In this document: piece by piece, positions 5,577 to 12,485 of the stretch
How the letters are laid out: each line of letters begins with the position of its first letter
How positions within the stretch are numbered: the stretch's first letter is position 1
NCBI GenBank assembly: GCA_021786915.1
Contig: JAJYMP010000416.1
Span: forward strand, 1 to 14,706
Reading direction: 5' to 3'
Source: Chloroflexota bacterium
GTDB lineage: Bacteria > Chloroflexota > Limnocylindria > Limnocylindrales > CSP1-4
DNA length: 14,706 nt
Notes under the pieces: generated by a model
Database searches by the model: none
Told to the model about the DNA's origin: nothing
The model's input: only the letters and a program-made list of their open reading frames with translations
Program-made: the position numbers and the translations under genes

Positions 5577-7316
5577 GTGCGTGCCGCCGGCCGTCTCCGT
5601 CCCCTGCTCCTGATCGCTCTGCTCGCCGCCGGGTGCGGCACGCCGGCGATCCCGTCCACGGCTGGCGGCTCGGCGCCTGCCCAGAGCGGTGCCTCCACTC
5701 CGGGTCAGAGCGGGAACCCGGTGCCTTCCCAGAGCGGGAACCCGGGCAGCGCCTGCGCGCCAGCGACCACCCCCAAGACATACGACTGGGACGACCGCGT
5801 CTGGTACGAGGCCTTCGTCCGCAGCTTCGCCGACGGCAACGGTGACGGCATCGGCGACTTCCGCGGCCTGACGGCGAAGCTCGACTACCTCAACGACGGC
5901 AACCCGGCCACCATCTCCGACCTGGGCGTGACCGGGATCTGGCTCATGCCGATCTTCAAGGCGGCCAGCTACCACGGCTACGACGTCATCGACTACCGCA
6001 AGATGGAGCACGACTACGGCACCTCGGCCGACTTCGCCGCCTTCCTCGCCGCCGCCCACCAGCGCGGGATCAAGGTCATCCTCGACCTGACGCTCAACCA
6101 CACCTCCGACCAGAACCCGTGGTTCACCGCCTCGTCGACCGGCAACGGCCCCTACGCCGACTGGTACGTCTGGTCGGCCACCGATCCCCTGTACGCGGGC
6201 CCCCAGGGGCAGACGGTGTGGCACCCGCTCGGCGGTCGCTACTACTACGGGGTGTTCGGGGCGTCGATGCCGGACCTCAACCTTCGCAATCCGGCCGTGA
6301 CTGCCGAGATGGACGCCATCGCGAGGTTCTGGCTGGGCGTCGGCGTGGACGGGTTCCGGCTCGACGCCGCGCCGTACCTGATCGAGGACGGCCAGAAGCA
6401 GTTCAGCACCCCGGAGACGCTCACCTGGCTGCGCGACTTCCAGGCGAGTGTGAAGGCCGATGCGCCCGGCGCGATGACGATCGGCGAGGTCTGGGCGGGT
6501 GCCTCGGTCGCGGGCAGGTACGTGCCGGCCTCGGCCGACCTCACGTTCAACTTCGATCTCGCCTCGGCCACGGTCGCCTCGATCCAGACGGGGCAGCCGA
6601 GCGCGCTCGCGTCCGCGCTCGGCGAGACGGTCACGGCGTGGCCCGCGAACCAGGAGGGGACGTTCCTGACCAACCACGACCAGGAGCGCGTGATGACCAC
6701 GCTGGGCGGGCGGACGGACGAGGCGAAGCTGGCGGCGCTGATGCTCCTCACCGAGCCCGGCGTGCCGTTCATCTACTACGGCGAGGAGCTGGGCCTGACG
6801 GGCTCCAAGCCCGACGAGCAGATCCGCACGCCGATGCCCTGGAGCGCGGACCCGAAGCGGGGCGGCTTCACCACCGGCACGCCCTGGGAGCCGCTGGCGG
6901 CCGGCACGGCCACGGCGAACGTCGCCACCGAATCCGCCGACCCGTCCAGCCTGCTCAGCACCTACCGCTCCCTGATCCGGCTCCACGACGAGCAGGCCGC
7001 GCTCCACGAGGGCTCGACGGTCCCCGTCACGGCCGCGGGCCGCGTGGTCGCCTGGCTGCGGGTCACGGCGCAGGACGCCCAGTTGGTCCTCGCCAACACC
7101 TCGAACGCGCCGTCCTCCGACTACACGCTCTCCCTCGACGCCGGGCCGCTCTGCTCGCCTGGCGGGTCGGCCACGGTGCTGGCGGCCGTGGGCGCGCCAA
7201 CGACCATCCAGGCGGCGGCGCCCGCGCGCACGTCGGCCGGGGGCTTCGCCGGGTATCGCCCGGTGGCAACCCTGCCCGCCCACGCGGGCGTCGTCATCGA
7301 CCTCGGTCGGCCGTAG
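5577..7316 (+). CDS. Secreted lipoprotein alpha-amylase, GH13
   Basis: Endo-acting hydrolysis of starch or maltodextrin outside the cell. The 579 residues open with a lipoprotein signal peptide whose lipobox LAAGC puts the lipidated Cys at 20. A Gly/Ser/Pro linker (21-66) contains three 8-residue repeats with QSG. The catalytic barrel starts near 70. DGNGDGIGDFRGL (86-98) is a calcium-binding loop as in oligo-1,6-glucosidase and related amylases. GH13 regions: I DLTLNH (Asp170, Asn174, His175); V MPDLN (231-235); II GFRLDA with nucleophile Asp263; III GEVW with Glu304; IV TNHDQER with Asp368. A C-terminal beta domain follows from about 480. The mix resembles subfamily 36-type amylases. The GTG start is favoured because the signal peptide begins there and TAGACT lies 6 nt before it. 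It is convergent with the transporter genes, and the cytoplasmic GH13 lies head to head. Confidence 0.94.
   Translation: MRAAGRLRPLLLIALLAAGCGTPAIPSTAGGSAPAQSGASTPGQSGNPVPSQSGNPGSACAPATTPKTYDWDDRVWYEAFVRSFADGNGDGIGDFRGLTAKLDYLNDGNPATISDLGVTGIWLMPIFKAASYHGYDVIDYRKMEHDYGTSADFAAFLAAAHQRGIKVILDLTLNHTSDQNPWFTASSTGNGPYADWYVWSATDPLYAGPQGQTVWHPLGGRYYYGVFGASMPDLNLRNPAVTAEMDAIARFWLGVGVDGFRLDAAPYLIEDGQKQFSTPETLTWLRDFQASVKADAPGAMTIGEVWAGASVAGRYVPASADLTFNFDLASATVASIQTGQPSALASALGETVTAWPANQEGTFLTNHDQERVMTTLGGRTDEAKLAALMLLTEPGVPFIYYGEELGLTGSKPDEQIRTPMPWSADPKRGGFTTGTPWEPLAAGTATANVATESADPSSLLSTYRSLIRLHDEQAALHEGSTVPVTAAGRVVAWLRVTAQDAQLVLANTSNAPSSDYTLSLDAGPLCSPGGSATVLAAVGAPTTIQAAAPARTSAGGFAGYRPVATLPAHAGVVIDLGRP
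5682..5753 (+). repeat. Three 24-bp tandem repeats in the amylase linker
   Basis: CAGAGCGG occurs at 5682, 5706 and 5730, exactly 24 bp apart. The last two copies share the 16-mer CAGAGCGGGAACCCGG. They encode 8-residue units containing QSG, in the surface linker between the lipid anchor and the barrel. Copy number may vary between strains. Confidence 0.8.
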
Positions 7317-7341
7317 CCGGGTCAGCGGGCTGCGGACCGGG

Positions 7342-7371
7342 CGCGGCCCCGTCGTGAAAGACGGGGCCGCG
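7342..7371. terminator. Bidirectional terminator between convergent amylase and transporter genes
   Basis: A perfect 12-bp stem, CGCGGCCCCGTC (7342-7353) with GACGGGGCCGCG (7360-7371), encloses the loop GTGAAA. It lies 26 bp past the amylase stop and 84 bp past the permease stop, which is where a shared terminator is expected. No T-run follows on either side. A second short dyad, GCCCGG/CCGGGC near 7433-7447, sits closer to the permease stop. Confidence 0.7.
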
Positions 7372-7454
7372 AGGAGGGGCGGGCGACGCTGCCGGGCCCG
7401 GAGGCGCCGCGCGAGGCGTTGCGGGCGAGGTGCCCGGTGCCCGGGCGGGGGCCG

Positions 7455-8390
7455 TCAGCCCTTGACGCCGCCGACGGTCAGGCCGCTGACGATGTACTTC
7501 TGCAGGAACAGGTAGACCACCGAGACTGGCAGGGCGACGAGGATCGAGAACGCCGCGAAGCTGGACCACGGCGTGTTGCCCGCGTACTGCCCGACCATCC
7601 CGTTGAGGGCCATGGCCAGCGTGAAGTTCTCGGGGTGGGTCAGGAAGCTCCACGAGAAGTAGAACTCCGTCCAGCCCGCGATGAACCCGAAGAAGGCGGT
7701 GACCGCGATGACCGGCGTCGAGAGCGGGAGGATGATCTTGAGGAACGTCTGGAGCTTGGAGGCGCCGTCGACGGTCGCGGCCTCCTCGAGCTCCTTGGGG
7801 ATCGTGTCGAGGTAGCCCTTCATGTTCCAGATCGCGAACGGCAGCTGGCTCGACGTCACTGCCAGGGCGACGCCGAACAGCGAGTTCTTGAGGTTGAAGG
7901 TGCCGACCTGGACCTTGTTCAGCATGACGGTCAGCGGGGCGAGCGTCGCGATCGCGGGCAGCATCAGGACGGCCAGGATCCCGATCATCAGGACCTCCCG
8001 GCCCCGGAACTGCAGCCTCGAGAACGCATAGGCCGCGAGGATCCCGATGATGACGCTGGCCGCCGAGATCATCACCGCGACGAACAGGCTGTTGAGGGCC
8101 AGCTCGACGAACGAGACGGGGTTCTGGGTGGGTTTGGCGATGACCTGCTGGAATGCCGCGATCGACGGATGCGCCGGGACGAGGCTGAGGCCCACCGGGC
8201 GCGCGTTGGTGGGGTCGAACGACATCGAGACGATCCACAGGATCGGGAACAGCACCGTGGCCGCGATCGCCAGACAGAGCAGCTGGAGCAGCAGCTGGCG
8301 CCGAAGCGAGATCTTCGGCCTTTGCACCTTGGCCTTGGTCGCGCGCTCTGCCGCGGGAAGCCGCACGGCGGTGCTCGTCGGGGCGGTCAT
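7455..8390 (-). CDS. Sugar ABC transporter permease, MalG type (CUT1)
   Basis: Inner-membrane subunit of a maltodextrin-type ABC importer; pairs with the MalF-type permease encoded just upstream. The 311 residues have a basic cytoplasmic N-terminus, a first helix at about 33-56, an external loop, and then a five-helix core. The EAA loop that docks on the ATPase is EAATVDGASKLQTFLKIILP, starting at Glu203. The end SGLTVGGVKG is characteristic of MalG-like permeases. The ATG has GGAGG 6 nt upstream, so unlike the lead genes it uses a Shine-Dalgarno. The gap to the malF-type stop is 45 bp. Maltodextrin specificity is inferred from the flanking amylases; LacI/CUT1 clusters can also serve other glucans or disaccharides. 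No ATPase gene follows. Confidence 0.93.
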   Translation of the reverse strand: MTAPTSTAVRLPAAERATKAKVQRPKISLRRQLLLQLLCLAIAATVLFPILWIVSMSFDPTNARPVGLSLVPAHPSIAAFQQVIAKPTQNPVSFVELALNSLFVAVMISAASVIIGILAAYAFSRLQFRGREVLMIGILAVLMLPAIATLAPLTVMLNKVQVGTFNLKNSLFGVALAVTSSQLPFAIWNMKGYLDTIPKELEEAATVDGASKLQTFLKIILPLSTPVIAVTAFFGFIAGWTEFYFSWSFLTHPENFTLAMALNGMVGQYAGNTPWSSFAAFSILVALPVSVVYLFLQKYIVSGLTVGGVKG

Positions 8391-8435
8391 CGCGTCCTCC
8401 GGTCCGGGTCGAGCAGGGCGATCCTGGGAGCGCGG

Positions 8436-9446
8436 TCAAGCGTCATAACTGGCCGTCGCCTTTCCCAGCTTGTTGGTGATCAGGGTGAGTGCCAGCAGGA
8501 TGAAGAACTGGAAGACCGCGAAGGCCGCGGCGACGCCGTAGAGCTGCTGCTCGTTGACCAGCCGGTACGCGGTCGTCACCAGCAGCTCAGTCTCGCCGAA
8601 CGGCCCGCCGCCGGACATGAAGTACGAGAGGTAGAACAGGTTGAAGGTGATGACGAAGCCGTAGATCGCGTAGGGGAGCATCGCGGGTCGAAGGTGCGGC
8701 AGCGTGACCGCCCGGAACTGCATCCAGGCGCCCGCGCCGTCCATCTCCGCGGCTTCGTACAGGTCCTTGGGAATGCTCTGGAGGGCGCCCGTCGCGACGA
8801 CCGAGTTCAGGGGCCAGCCCAGCCAGATGTTGGCTGCCATCAGCGCGAAGTAGGCGAGCGGCAGGATCAGGGGGCCGGCGGCGATGATCGGGTTCGGCTG
8901 GCTCAGCCAGTCCAGCGTGACCGGCGGGAGCTTGAACAGCACGCCGATCGTGTCGTTGATCAGCTGGTTCACCGCCCCGTACTGGGGGTCGAACATGTTC
9001 CGCCAGACCGTCGCCACGATGATCTGGGGGATGACCACCGGGATGATGTAGATGGCCCGGTAGATGCCGCGGAACTTGAGGCCCTGCGCGTTGAGCAGGA
9101 TGGCGATGGCCACGCCGAGGATCACGTGGATGACGACGTTCGAGAACGCCCAGAACAGGTTGAACGTCAGGATCCGGACGAAGTCGAAGTTCGGGATGAC
9201 GATGTTGTTGTCGAGGATCCGGATGTAGTTGTCCAGGCCCACGTACGGCGGCGCGGGGGCCGTCGGTCGCAGGTTCCCCAGCCCGTAGCTCGTGAACGAC
9301 ATCCAGAGCTGGAACACGAGCGGGTAGAACGTGATGACCAGCATCACCAGCAGCGCCGGCGCCAGGAACACGTACGCCGTCCGCGTGTTCGCGCTCCGCC
9401 GCCAGAGCGACCGACCGGGCGGCTTGGCCGCCACGCCCACACTCAT
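8436..9446 (-). CDS. Sugar ABC transporter permease, MalF type (CUT1)
   Basis: Inner-membrane partner of the MalG-type permease. The 336 residues have a first helix at about 25-50 (AYVFLAPALLVMLVITFYPL), an extended periplasmic/external stretch to about 95, then five more helices. The EAA loop begins at Glu231 (EAAEMDGAGAWMQF, then LP at 249-250). This is the compact form without the large P2 domain of the enterobacterial MalF. I chose the ATG at 9446-9444, which has GAGG and GGAG upstream. A GTG at 9467 in the same frame would add seven residues (MSLESRT) but lacks a ribosome site. It is separated from the binding-protein gene by a gap dominated by a strong hairpin, which probably lowers permease output relative to binding protein. 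Confidence 0.93.
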   Translation of the reverse strand: MSVGVAAKPPGRSLWRRSANTRTAYVFLAPALLVMLVITFYPLVFQLWMSFTSYGLGNLRPTAPAPPYVGLDNYIRILDNNIVIPNFDFVRILTFNLFWAFSNVVIHVILGVAIAILLNAQGLKFRGIYRAIYIIPVVIPQIIVATVWRNMFDPQYGAVNQLINDTIGVLFKLPPVTLDWLSQPNPIIAAGPLILPLAYFALMAANIWLGWPLNSVVATGALQSIPKDLYEAAEMDGAGAWMQFRAVTLPHLRPAMLPYAIYGFVITFNLFYLSYFMSGGGPFGETELLVTTAYRLVNEQQLYGVAAAFAVFQFFILLALTLITNKLGKATASYDA

Positions 9447-9489
9447 CGTCCTCGACTCCAAGCTCACTGCCGCTGGTCAGGGGCCGGGA

Positions 9490-9528
9490 TGCGGCGGATG
9501 GAGGCCCGAGGGGCCTCCATCCGCCGCA
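9490..9528 (-). promoter_or_regulatory. Intercistronic hairpin between binding-protein and permease genes
   Basis: A perfect 18-bp inverted repeat (9490-9507 with 9511-9528) leaves a 3-nt loop GAG, or slightly larger if the top pairs open. It starts 29 bp after the malE-type stop and ends 43 bp before the malF-type ATG. Such hairpins between solute-binding-protein and permease genes are known to protect the upstream message from 3' decay or to terminate partially. It could also be a full terminator, but no T-run follows and the permeases have no visible promoter. Confidence 0.8.
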
Positions 9529-9557
9529 GCATGCCGGATGGCTCCGGCAAACGCTAG

Positions 9558-10850
9558 TTACTTGCCGTTGGCCTTGTCCATGGCGGTGCACGCCGTGGCG
9601 ACAGCGGCCGTCGGGTCAGTGCCCTTCTCAACCACGGACGCGATGGCGTTGCCGAAGTTGGTCCAGTAGTTGTCGAGCTCCTTGGCGGTCGGCCGGGCGA
9701 AGCCGGTTGCGACCTGGTCCGCGAAGCCCTTGGTGATCGGGTCGGTGGGAACGAGGGTCGTATTGGCCGGGATGTGGCCGGCCTTGTCCATGAACGTCTG
9801 CTCCTGGCCGAGCATCGCGAGGGCGAAGTTCACGGCGAGGTCAGTGTTGGGGGAGCCGGCGTTGATGTAGAAGCCGTCGGGCGCGGCCATCGGCTGGAAC
9901 GCCCCGCCGGGGCCGGACGGGCCGGGGGCCACGGCGAGTTTGTCGCCGAGGGCCTTCTTGAGGTCGCCGGTCTGCCACGGGCCATCGATGAAGCCCGCGA
10001 TCTTGCCGGCGATGAAGTCGTTCTTGGCGTCGGTGTCGTTCTGGTAGAGCACGCCGCCGGCCGCCTTGAAGTCGGTCAGGAACTTGAGCGAGTCGGCAAC
10101 GCCGGTGTTCGCGGTCGCCGCGCACTTGCCGGTGCCGTCGAGGATCTTGCCGCCAAAGGAGCCGTAGAGGCCCCACTGGTAGTACGAGCCGCCGCCGTTG
10201 GCACCGTAGACGAGGCCGAGCTTGGTCGTCTTGACCGCGGTCAGCCAGTCAGCAGTGGTCTTGGGCGCGGTGGGGAGCATGTCGGTCCGGTAGAAGAGCG
10301 CGACCGCCTTCATGGACTCGGGGATCGCGTACAGCTTGCCGTCGACGGTGTCGGCGGTGATCGCGGTCTGCGAGATGTTGTACGGCGCTGCCATCAGCGT
10401 GCTGCTCATCGACGTGAGGTCCTTGAGCAGACCGGCGCGGGCCTCCTTGGGGAGGCTGTCGTTGGGGGCGATGTAGAGGTCAGGGCCGGCGCCCGATGCG
10501 GCGTCAGTCTCGAACTTCGTGAACAGGTTGTTGAACGGGACGTCGAGGACGGTCACCGTCAGGCCCGGGTTCGCCGCCTTGACGCTGGCGACCATCGAGT
10601 CGAAGGCGTCCTTCTCGGCGGACCCGGAGGCGCCGTAGGCCTCCCAGACCGTGATCGTGCCGCTGAGGGCAGCCTGTGACGGGGCTGCGCTGCTCGCTGC
10701 GGGCGCGGCCGACGAGGCGGCCGGGGCGGCCGAGCTGGCGGCAGGGGCGGCCGAGCTGGCGGCAGGGCTGGGGGTCGCGCTGCTGCCGCAGGCAGCCGCG
10801 ACGATTGCGACCGCGCCGACAAGCGACGCGAGTCGGTAATAGTGCTTCAC
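9558..10850 (-). CDS. Sugar ABC transporter solute-binding lipoprotein, MalE type
   Basis: Extracytoplasmic receptor that delivers maltodextrin-type sugars to the MalF/MalG permeases. The 430 residues start with a lipoprotein signal peptide (basic MKHYYR, then lipobox VAAAC with Cys21). A low-complexity linker at about 22-62 follows, with four AASSAAP units. The family 1 binding-protein fold follows: ITVWEAYGASG opens the first domain, GPDLYIAPND and YAIPESMKAVALFYRTDML are typical MalE segments, and the DFIAGKIAGFIDGPWQ segment corresponds to the hinge/ligand region. Two Cys (in KCAATA and TACTAMD) may pair. The GTG at 10850 has GGAGGAG (10860-10866) at a 9-nt spacing, the strongest Shine-Dalgarno here. 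It follows lacI by 172 bp with no recognisable promoter between. Sugar specificity is inferred. Confidence 0.93.
   Translation of the reverse strand: MKHYYRLASLVGAVAIVAAACGSSATPSPAASSAAPAASSAAPAASSAAPAASSAAPSQAALSGTITVWEAYGASGSAEKDAFDSMVASVKAANPGLTVTVLDVPFNNLFTKFETDAASGAGPDLYIAPNDSLPKEARAGLLKDLTSMSSTLMAAPYNISQTAITADTVDGKLYAIPESMKAVALFYRTDMLPTAPKTTADWLTAVKTTKLGLVYGANGGGSYYQWGLYGSFGGKILDGTGKCAATANTGVADSLKFLTDFKAAGGVLYQNDTDAKNDFIAGKIAGFIDGPWQTGDLKKALGDKLAVAPGPSGPGGAFQPMAAPDGFYINAGSPNTDLAVNFALAMLGQEQTFMDKAGHIPANTTLVPTDPITKGFADQVATGFARPTAKELDNYWTNFGNAIASVVEKGTDPTAAVATACTAMDKANGK
10701..10764 (-). repeat. 21-bp tandem repeats in the binding-protein linker
   Basis: Two identical adjacent 21-bp units occupy 10723-10743 and 10744-10764 (core GGCCGAGCTGGCGGCA on the plus strand), with a degenerate third unit at about 10701-10722. 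They encode the seven-residue AASSAAP repeats that space the receptor from its lipid anchor. Confidence 0.8.
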
Positions 10851-11022
10851 CGTTTGCTACTCCTCCGAACTACTTGCCTTGACCACGCAATGTGCCGACG
10901 CCCGGTCGGCCCGAGCCTGGTCGGGATCCGCTTGATCGGTCGCCGCGGCGGCGTCCGACATGCCACGACCTTGGGGTTGCGACAGCCGGCGGGGGGCTAC
11001 CCGCTCGCCGCCGATCGACGTG

Positions 11023-12099
11023 TCAGCTTCGGACCCGGTCCACCTCCTGCCGCCTGCGCGGCGCGGGCCCGGTCGATGCCCGGACGATGAGCCGGGTCTC
11101 GAGCCGGATCTGCTCGGGGTCACGATCCCGTCGTTGGACGACGGCCAGAAGGAGGCGCACCGCGCTCTCGCCCTTGCGGCGGATCGGCTGGTGCACCGTG
11201 GTCAGCGGCGGGTTGACGTGCTGGCTGACGTCGATGTCGTCGAAGCCGACGACCGAGAGGTCCTCGGGCACGCGCAGCCCGAGCTCCCGCGCCGCGCGCA
11301 GGACGCCGATCGCCATGGCGTCTGACATGACCAGGACGCCCGTCGGACGCTTGCCGTCGGACCACACCCGATGAAGCGCCACGAGGCCCCCTTCGATGCT
11401 GGCGGGCGCGACGACGACCGACGACGGGTCCAGGTCGATCCCCTTCGCGGCCAGCCCCGTCTGGTAGCCGCGCAGGCGGCGGCCCATGACGCCGCCCGTG
11501 TCCAGGTCGAGGGTTGGCGCCGGAGCCTCGACGCCGATGATCAGGATGTCCCGGTGGCCCAGCACGACCAGGTGTTCGGCGGCCGCCCGGGCGCCGCCCT
11601 CGTCGTCGATCTCCACGCCCGGCAGGTCCTGGAGCGCGCTCGAGTCCACCATCACCAGCGGCACGCCGGCGGCTCGGATCTGCTCCACCTCGGGATGGTC
11701 CGCCGACAGGCCCACCACCACCACCCCGTCCACGGTGGCGTGGTCCATCGCCCGGGCGAGCGAGCCGCGCAGCGGGCTGATGAAGTGGAGCGCGTAGCCC
11801 TCCTGCTCGGCGGCGAGGGCGACACCCTCGCTGAACGCGCCGAAGAAGGGGTTGGAGAAGATGACGGACAGCGCCTGGGGCGTGAGCACGCCGATGGTGT
11901 GGGTCTGGCGCTGGGTCAGCATGCGCGCGACCGGATGCGGCCGGTAGCCGAGCGAACCCGCCACATCGCGGATCCGACTGGCCGTTTCGGGTGCCAGGCG
12001 GTCGGGGCTGTTGAACGCGAACGACACGGCGGTCTTCGAGACGCCCGCGGCACGGGCGACATCGGCGATCTTCGGTCGGCGCGGGGTCCGCTCCTCCAC
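11023..12099 (-). CDS. LacI-family transcriptional repressor of the maltodextrin locus
   Basis: Cytoplasmic DNA-binding regulator of 358 residues. The LacI-type HTH is at about 11-30 (IADVARAAGVSKTAVSFAFN). The hinge helix PVARML carries Leu61, equivalent to the Leu that wedges into the central CpG of LacI/PurR operators. Residues 68-340 form the periplasmic-binding-protein-like effector domain, with segments such as VDGVVVVGLSA, LGHRDILIIGV, PTGVLVMSDAMAIGVL and DLSVVGFDDIDVSQHVNPPLTTVHQP typical of the family. The effector is probably a malto-oligosaccharide (inference from neighbours). The GTG at 12099 has GAGGAG just upstream. It lies first in line with the transporter genes on the same strand; a consensus promoter overlapped by four 13-bp repeats sits 78-160 bp upstream, so autoregulation and control of the downstream importer genes are likely. 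Confidence 0.93.
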   Translation of the reverse strand: MEERTPRRPKIADVARAAGVSKTAVSFAFNSPDRLAPETASRIRDVAGSLGYRPHPVARMLTQRQTHTIGVLTPQALSVIFSNPFFGAFSEGVALAAEQEGYALHFISPLRGSLARAMDHATVDGVVVVGLSADHPEVEQIRAAGVPLVMVDSSALQDLPGVEIDDEGGARAAAEHLVVLGHRDILIIGVEAPAPTLDLDTGGVMGRRLRGYQTGLAAKGIDLDPSSVVVAPASIEGGLVALHRVWSDGKRPTGVLVMSDAMAIGVLRAARELGLRVPEDLSVVGFDDIDVSQHVNPPLTTVHQPIRRKGESAVRLLLAVVQRRDRDPEQIRLETRLIVRASTGPAPRRRQEVDRVRS

Positions 12100-12176
12100 G
12101 GTCTCCTCGCTACCATCCCCGTGGGCGGCTTGGTGCTCCGAGTGGCCCGTAGCCGCTGCCGGGAGCCTGCGTCCAG

Positions 12177-12228
12177 GGTTTGGTTTAGCTAACCGGTCTA
12201 CAAAACCGGTTTAGCAAACCGGTTTAGG
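12177..12228. promoter_or_regulatory. Candidate LacI operator array: four 13-bp tandem repeats
   Basis: Copies lie at 12177-12189, 12190-12202, 12203-12215 and 12216-12228. The last two share AAACCGGTTTAG exactly; the second is TAACCGGTCTACA; the first keeps only the final GGTTTAGC. AACCGGTT-type palindromes with a central CpG are what LacI-family proteins with a hinge Leu bind. An alternative dyad frame is the 17-mer CCGGTTTAGCAAACCGG (12206-12222). The array covers the predicted transcription start and initial transcribed region of the lacI promoter. Confidence 0.75.
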
Positions 12229-12230
12229 CG

Positions 12231-12259
12231 AGATTAGTAAACACCCGGCGCGGTGTCAA
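12231..12259 (-). promoter_or_regulatory. Consensus -35/-10 promoter for lacI and probably the transporter genes
   Basis: On the minus strand TTGACA (12254-12259) and TAATCT (12231-12236) are separated by exactly 17 bp. The predicted start is near 12224, inside the repeat array, leaving a leader of about 125 nt before the lacI GTG. It is the only perfect -35 hexamer that I found in the window. Confidence 0.75.
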
Positions 12260-12264
12260 GGGGG

Positions 12265-12273
12265 TTGTCCACA
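12265..12273 (+). promoter_or_regulatory. DnaA-box-like 9-mer upstream of the lacI promoter
   Basis: TTGTCCACA matches the high-GC (actinobacterial-type) DnaA box exactly and sits 5 bp outside the -35 hexamer. It is a single copy, so it is not an origin; it could be chance or a DnaA-responsive promoter element. Confidence 0.3.
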
Positions 12274-12473
12274 GGTCGCGGATCGGTTGCGCGCCACGCG
12301 GAGTGGAGGGGCGACCGTGCTGGGCGCCAGCGGCGGGGCCGGGCTTCCGAATTGAACTGGATCCCGAGGGCCCGTGGCGTCGGCAGCGTCGGGCTCGACC
12401 ACCGCGGGACTACCGCATCGCGCACCTGGGGCCAGGCGACCGCGGGCGCAGCCCGCCAAGCGGCGAGGACTGG

Positions 12474-12479
12474 CATCAT
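12474..12479 (+). promoter_or_regulatory. Weak -10-like box for the 123-aa membrane protein
   Basis: CATCAT ends 6 nt before the ATG at 12486, the same spacing as the TAGACT boxes of the amylase genes. The hexamer is a poor match and is called mainly on position and absence of a Shine-Dalgarno. Confidence 0.3.
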
Positions 12480-12485
12480 CGCGCC

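Noticed and set aside
5682..5753. CRISPR-like spaced repeats
   Set aside because: The repeats are in frame, only three copies, with 8-16 bp conserved cores, and encode a lipoprotein linker.
5550..7283. Minus-strand open frame of 577 codons antisense to the secreted amylase
   Set aside because: The sense strand has a signal peptide and a complete GH13 catalytic set; the antisense product is low-complexity Arg/Gly/Val.
12303..12485. N-terminal extension of the 123-aa membrane protein to an upstream ATG
   Set aside because: The extra 61 residues are Arg/Pro/Trp-rich and unlike a protein N-terminus, no ribosome site precedes it, and the internal ATG fits the local promoter spacing.
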